The notes below the pieces were generated by a model. It ran no database searches. It was not told the origin of the DNA and worked only from the letters and a program-made list of their open reading frames with translations. Below are positions 6,949-10,181 of a stretch of DNA of 10,181 nucleotides, piece by piece (positions within the stretch are counted from its first letter, which is position 1; every line of letters begins with the position of its first letter). The position numbers and the translations under genes were made by a program. The stretch comes from Chloroflexota bacterium (GTDB taxonomy: Bacteria > Chloroflexota > Anaerolineae > Anaerolineales > UBA11657): positions 1-10,181 of the forward strand of contig QWRL01000079.1 in the NCBI GenBank assembly GCA_003670425.1. Direction: 5' to 3'.

Positions 6949-6965
6949 ATGCGCCTCGCCAATAA
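6879..6965 (+). CDS. Possible 28-codon leader ORF overlapping the SDR start
   Basis: ATG 6879 is preceded by GGTGATC (6868-6874), complementary to the extreme 3' end of typical 16S rRNA and at a normal distance. The reading frame runs 28 codons to TAA at 6963-6965, passing over the SDR start codon at 6949 in another frame. Ribosomes ending here would be next to the SDR start, so translational coupling is plausible. The peptide has adjacent Cys residues (RACCAV) and an Ala-rich middle; I recognise no family. The strong SD is what sets it apart from random small ORFs. Confidence 0.3.
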   Translation: MNIFDLRACCAVDFAAAFAGNKTYAPRQ

Positions 6966-7701
6966 AGCTGTGTTGATCACCGGCGGCACGTCCGGCATCG
7001 GGCGCGCAACCGTGGCGCTGTTTGCCGCCGAGGGTGCGCGCGTGGTGTTTACCGGGCGGCGCGCGCAGCTTGCGGCACAGGTGGTGCACGATACGGGTGC
7101 GCACTTTGTGCTGGCGGATCAGCGCAGCCTTGCGGACTGTGAACGCAGCGTCGCTGAGGCGCTGGCAATTTTGGGCGGCATCGATGTTTTGTTCAACAAT
7201 GCCGGCATCGTGCTGGGTGGCACTGCCGAAACTACATCCGAGAGCGACTGGGATGCATTGATGCAGCTCAACGTTACGGCGGTCTGGCGCATGAGCCGGC
7301 TGGTGCTGCCGGCGATGCGTACGGCCGGCGGCGGCGTTATTGTGAACAATGCCTCGGACTGGGGGCTTGTGGGCGCGCCCAATGCGCTGGCCTACAGCGT
7401 TTCAAAGGGCGCTGTGTTGCAGCTAACGCGCTCTATGGCGCTGGATCACGCGCGCGAAAATATTCGCGTGAATGCCATCTGCCCGGGCGACACGCAAGTG
7501 GAGCGCTGGCAGCAAGCTGGCTACCACCGTGACGGCGGCGATCAGCAGGAACTGCTGGCGCGCCTGGGCGCTGCGCTGCCACTGGGCCGCGTTGGCAGCG
7601 TCGAAGAAATTGCGCGCGCGGTGCTGTTCCTTGCGTGTGACGACTCCAGTTTTATGACCGGGGCAGCGCTTCCGGTGGATGGGGGCAACACGGCGCAATG
7701 A
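6949..7701 (+). CDS. Short-chain dehydrogenase/reductase (classical SDR)
   Basis: Cytosolic NAD(P)-dependent oxidoreductase converting an alcohol to a carbonyl or the reverse. The 250-aa product has all classical SDR elements: nucleotide motif TGGTSGIG (11-18), NNAG (83-86), and the catalytic tetrad Asn108, Ser136, Tyr149, Lys153 (YSVSK). CPG (178-180) follows, and the C-terminal part has GRVGSVEEIARAVLFLACDD and PVDGG. Gly-Arg-Arg after the second beta strand (36-38), instead of Asp, suggests NADP(H) preference. It resembles FabG and gluconate-5-dehydrogenase-like proteins, but these subfamilies are too mixed to fix the substrate. ATG 6949 was chosen because MRLANKAVLITGG is a standard SDR N-terminus; an in-frame TTG at 6889 would add 20 unlike residues. 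Its stop overlaps a minicistron leading to the GMC gene, so the two are probably one operon. Confidence 0.92.
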   Translation: MRLANKAVLITGGTSGIGRATVALFAAEGARVVFTGRRAQLAAQVVHDTGAHFVLADQRSLADCERSVAEALAILGGIDVLFNNAGIVLGGTAETTSESDWDALMQLNVTAVWRMSRLVLPAMRTAGGGVIVNNASDWGLVGAPNALAYSVSKGAVLQLTRSMALDHARENIRVNAICPGDTQVERWQQAGYHRDGGDQQELLARLGAALPLGRVGSVEEIARAVLFLACDDSSFMTGAALPVDGGNTAQ

Positions 7702-7754
7702 GCAGCAGCACCCCGGGCTGCACTTGCAAACTAGCCCCGCGGCGCAGCGCATGA
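7698..7754 (+). CDS. Possible 18-codon minicistron linking SDR and GMC genes
   Basis: ATG 7698 overlaps the SDR stop (ATGA, 7698-7701). The frame runs 18 codons (Ser-rich start, two Cys, basic end) to TGA 7752-7754, which overlaps the GMC start ATG 7751 in a second ATGA. Neither start has a good SD, so re-initiation from one frame to the next could carry ribosomes across the 49-base gap. The peptide has no recognisable family and may be only a translational bridge, or chance. Confidence 0.22.
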   Translation: MSSSTPGCTCKLAPRRSA

Positions 7755-9721
7755 ACCTGAGTGCGGCGCAGATGCAAACGCTGCGCGCGTTGTGCCGCGC
7801 TTTCATTCCCGCGGTGGATGTGCCCGGGCCGCATGCGGAGTATTGGCGCCGGTCAGCTGACACACTGCAGCTCGCTGAACGAATGGTGGAAGTGGTGGGC
7901 GCGTTGGGTGCGCAGCAGCAGCAAGAAGTGCAGCAGGCGCTGCAGCTGCTGGGCAGCCCGCTTGTGGGGCTTACATGGGGTGGTGCGCTGCGGCCGCTGG
8001 CACAGCTGTCCAGCGCGCAGGCAGAGCGGCTCCTGCAGCGCTGGTCGCGCAGCAATGTGGCCGTGCTGCGCAAAGCCTTCATGGGCCTCAAGAAGCTAGT
8101 TACCTTCATTTACTACAGTGATGCAGCTGCGGTCCCCAACCCCAACTGGGCAGACATGGGCTATGGCGGCCCGCTGGCGCAGCCAGTGGCAGCGTTGCGC
8201 CCGCTGCACATGCTGCGCTGCGCCGCAGACAGCGTGCTGCATTGTGACACAGTGGTGGTGGGCAGCGGCGCGGGCGGTGCGGTGGTGGCTGCAGAGCTGG
8301 CAGAAGCCGGCCACGATGTCATCATTGTGGAAAAAGGCGCGTACGTGCCCGAGGCCGAGTTCACGCAGCGCGAGGCAGAAATGCTGGCGCGCCTGTATGA
8401 GCAGCGTGCGGCGCTCACCTCCAGCAACGGCGGCGTTACTTTGTTCGCGGGCAGCTGCCTGGGCGGCGGCACCACCGTTAATTGGGCGGGCGCCTTTCGC
8501 ACGCCGGATTACATTCTGCAGCAATGGGCAAGCGCGCACCAGGTGCCGCACTTCACCACACCCGAATTTCAGCGCAGCCTGGATGCGGTGGCGCAGGCCG
8601 GGCATGTGGGCACGGATGAGTCGCCGCATAATTTTCAGAATCAGGCGTTGTGGGATGGCGCGCAGGCCCTCGGTTACGCGGTGCAGCTGATTGCACGCAA
8701 CACTGACGGCTGCCTGCAAGCCGGCAGCTGCCAGGCGTGCGGCTATTGCCTGCTTGGCTGCCGCAGCGGAGCCAAGCAAGGCGGCTTGCGCACGCACATC
8801 TGGCGCGCGCAGAACGCCGGTGCGCGCGTACTGGTGGATGCAGCTGCGCAGCGCGTGCTGTTGCAGCACGGGCGCGCCGCGGGCGTGCTGGTGCAGCAGG
8901 GCGCGGCGCGCGTCAGCATTCATGCGCAGCGCGTAGTGTTGGCTGCGGGTGCGCTGCACACCCCCGCGCTGCTCTGGCGCAGTGGTGTGTACCATGCGCA
9001 GCTGGGGCGCAATCTGTACCTGCATCCCACGCTGGCCGTGGTGGCGGACTACGGGCGGCCGATGCGTGCATGGGAAGGGCCAATGATGAGCGCGGTCTGC
9101 AACCACTTTGCGCAGCTGGATGGAAACTACGGCTTTTTATTGGAGACTCCGCCGGCGCATCCTGGGCTGGTTGCGCTGGCCTTGCCTTGGCGTTCTGGCC
9201 GCGCCCACAAGCAGGCAATGCTGGCGAGCGAGCGCCTCGGCGCATTCATCGTGCTGCTGCGCGACCGCGACCCCGGGCGGGTGGTGGTGGACCGGCACGG
9301 GCAGCCAGTCATTCGGCACCGCCTGAGCACCTATGATGCGGCGCATTTGCTGCAAGGCATGCAGACCGCTGCCCGCATTCACGCAGCGGCAGGTGCGCAG
9401 GCCGTGTTCCTGCCGCACAGCGCTGCGCCCGAAGTGCTTGGCGTGGCCGCGCCGCAATTTGAAGCAACATTGGCACAGGCGGGCGGGTGGCCCATGCAAC
9501 CCAACCGCTTCGCGCTCTTCAGCGCGCATCAGATGAGCACCTGCCGCATGGGTGGCAATGCGCACACGCATCCGCTTGCGCCGTCCGGCGAGCTGCGCGC
9601 TGCGCGCGGCGTGTATGTGGCGGATGGCAGTGCGCTGCCGGAATGCTCCGGCGTAAATCCGATGCTGTCGATTCAAGCACTGGCGCACTTCATCGCGCAA
9701 GGTATCAAGGCCGCCACCTGA
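7751..9721 (+). CDS. GMC oxidoreductase, long-chain alcohol oxidase-like, FAD-dependent
   Basis: Oxidises an alcohol using bound FAD. The 656-aa product has an N-terminal helical region (about 1-150) beginning LSAAQMQTLRALCRAFIP, like the gluconate 2-dehydrogenase subunit 3-type region found ahead of some GMC enzymes. The FAD-binding motif VVVGSGAGG is at 168-176, with the acidic end of the next strand at VEKG (193-196). GSCLGGGTTVNW (234-245) is a second FAD contact. The catalytic region has SAHQMSTCRMG (591-601, His593) and SGVNPMLSIQALAHF (633-647, Asn636), the pattern of fatty-alcohol oxidases and related GMC proteins. A Cys group at 321-337 has ferredoxin-like spacing. No signal peptide is seen. 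Start: ATG 7751 matches the family N-terminus; in-frame ATG 7679 would add 24 residues overlapping the SDR gene. The substrate is not certain; fatty alcohol, sterol-like or sugar-like alcohols are all possible. A terminator follows 39 bases after the stop. Confidence 0.9.
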   Translation: MNLSAAQMQTLRALCRAFIPAVDVPGPHAEYWRRSADTLQLAERMVEVVGALGAQQQQEVQQALQLLGSPLVGLTWGGALRPLAQLSSAQAERLLQRWSRSNVAVLRKAFMGLKKLVTFIYYSDAAAVPNPNWADMGYGGPLAQPVAALRPLHMLRCAADSVLHCDTVVVGSGAGGAVVAAELAEAGHDVIIVEKGAYVPEAEFTQREAEMLARLYEQRAALTSSNGGVTLFAGSCLGGGTTVNWAGAFRTPDYILQQWASAHQVPHFTTPEFQRSLDAVAQAGHVGTDESPHNFQNQALWDGAQALGYAVQLIARNTDGCLQAGSCQACGYCLLGCRSGAKQGGLRTHIWRAQNAGARVLVDAAAQRVLLQHGRAAGVLVQQGAARVSIHAQRVVLAAGALHTPALLWRSGVYHAQLGRNLYLHPTLAVVADYGRPMRAWEGPMMSAVCNHFAQLDGNYGFLLETPPAHPGLVALALPWRSGRAHKQAMLASERLGAFIVLLRDRDPGRVVVDRHGQPVIRHRLSTYDAAHLLQGMQTAARIHAAAGAQAVFLPHSAAPEVLGVAAPQFEATLAQAGGWPMQPNRFALFSAHQMSTCRMGGNAHTHPLAPSGELRAARGVYVADGSALPECSGVNPMLSIQALAHFIAQGIKAAT

Positions 9722-9760
9722 TCAGGGGCGCCAGCGCGCCACAGTTGCCAGCAAGCCAGC

Positions 9761-9789
9761 CGGGACGCGCAAGCGTCTCGTTTTGTTTT
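9761..9789 (+). terminator. Intrinsic terminator of the SDR-GMC operon
   Basis: CGGGACGC (9761-9768) pairs with GCGTCTCG (9773-9780) over eight pairs, one of them G-U, closed by a GCAA tetraloop. TTTTGTTTT (9781-9789) follows directly. This is a textbook Rho-independent terminator. It works only for plus-strand transcription, as no T-run flanks the other side. Confidence 0.88.
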
Positions 9790-10181
9790 GCGCCGCGCGC
9801 AGCCGTTTACGGCGTCTTAGGTTCTATTTCACAATCTATATACACCGGCAGGCGGCGCAACTTTCTAGACTGTAGGCGGCCGAGTTGGCCGTCTTTGTCA
9901 TGTTGTTCCTCGCCCCAGCCACGCTTGCACGGGCCGTGCCGCGCGGGTTTGCATTGCCGCTGCCGACGCAGCCGGTGGCGCGCCAAACCCCTGTGTTCCA
10001 CGGTAATTTCCGCTGTGGTCGGCGCTTCACTCCGAGGGCCGGACCCGCTTGAAAGCGCCATAAGTGGCAGCGCGTTTGAGAACCGCGGTGCGCTCACTCC
10101 GAAGATGGTTGGTAATTATGCCGGCAGCTGCGTTGCTGGCCACTTTTGGTTTAAACGCCATGCCGGCCGTACGGGCAGCTG
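9790..10181. other. Terminal 390 bases without a defensible gene
   Basis: Short hairpins are present: GCCG-TTTA-CGGC (9802-9813), and a seven-pair stem with one G-U, 9875-9881 with 9887-9893. Plus frame 1 is open from the GMC stop to the window edge, but its translation is rich in Cys, Arg and Ser clusters and looks non-coding. A late ATG (10105) in that frame could start a gene beyond the edge. On the minus strand, a 44-codon ORF (10161 to 10027) and a 96-codon ORF (10097 to 9807) are open. Fragments there resemble an OmpA-type domain split over frames, described as a finding. Confidence 0.4.

Noticed and set aside
7679..7750. Upstream ATG as the GMC start
   Set aside because: It would add 24 residues unlike the family N-terminus and overlap the SDR gene by 23 bases, whereas MNLSAAQ at 7751 fits the family start.
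8096..9106. 336-codon minus-strand ORF opposite the GMC gene
   Set aside because: It is antisense to conserved FAD-binding and Cys-motif coding sequence; its His/Arg/Ala/Gln-rich translation has no family features. Long open antisense frames are expected in GC-rich genes.
9807..10097. 96-codon minus-strand ORF as an intact gene
   Set aside because: Very rich in Arg with no SD. Its resemblance to an OmpA domain needs fragments from other frames, so it is not called as a working gene.
9722..10181. Plus frame 1 open over the last 460 bases as a partial gene
   Set aside because: It runs straight through the strong terminator and translates to Cys/Arg/Ser clusters. Only a start near 10105 remains possible, and the 25 codons visible there are not recognisable.

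Overview
The window looks like a chromosomal segment from an uncultured member of Chloroflexota, probably Anaerolineae- or Caldilineae-like. This is inferred from gene content: a large ArnT/GT39-like membrane glycosyltransferase with a duplicated beta-sandwich tail of a type common in that phylum, and a peptide-type ABC transporter whose DppB-like permease carries a DxDxDG insert. The sequence is moderately GC-rich and densely coded. All convincing genes are on the plus strand. No rRNA, tRNA, CRISPR array, transposase or phage gene was seen.

Layout. Positions 1-75 hold the last 24 codons of an upstream gene. Positions 76-247 are regulatory: a 15-base near-palindrome, a heptamer repeat spaced 11 bp, and a sigma70-like promoter (TTGACG, 17 bp, TTAAAT), followed by a good ribosome binding site. 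Positions 248-4113 encode an ABC importer of the dipeptide/oligopeptide/nickel type: a lipoprotein binding protein and two permeases. No ATPase gene is present. An 11-bp perfect hairpin between the binding protein and first permease contains that permease's only SD-like sequence. After a 253-base gap comes an 812-aa polytopic glycosyltransferase (4367-6805). Next is a two-gene unit: a classical SDR dehydrogenase (6949-7701) and an FAD-dependent GMC oxidoreductase of the long-chain alcohol oxidase type (7751-9721), closed by a clear intrinsic terminator (9761-9789). The last 390 bases have no gene I can defend.

How the genes may work together. The first three genes form one import system, with the binding protein probably made in excess. 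The SDR and GMC genes are probably co-transcribed and may act on successive alcohol/carbonyl oxidation steps, but the substrate is not readable from sequence. The glycosyltransferase seems independent of both.

The points most worth a second look are the SD-sequestering hairpin, the DxDxDG insert in the permease loop, a ferredoxin-like CX2CX2CX3C motif inside the GMC enzyme, a small ORF with a strong SD overlapping the SDR start, and an 18-codon minicistron joining SDR and GMC through two ATGA overlaps. I found no clear new multi-gene system.
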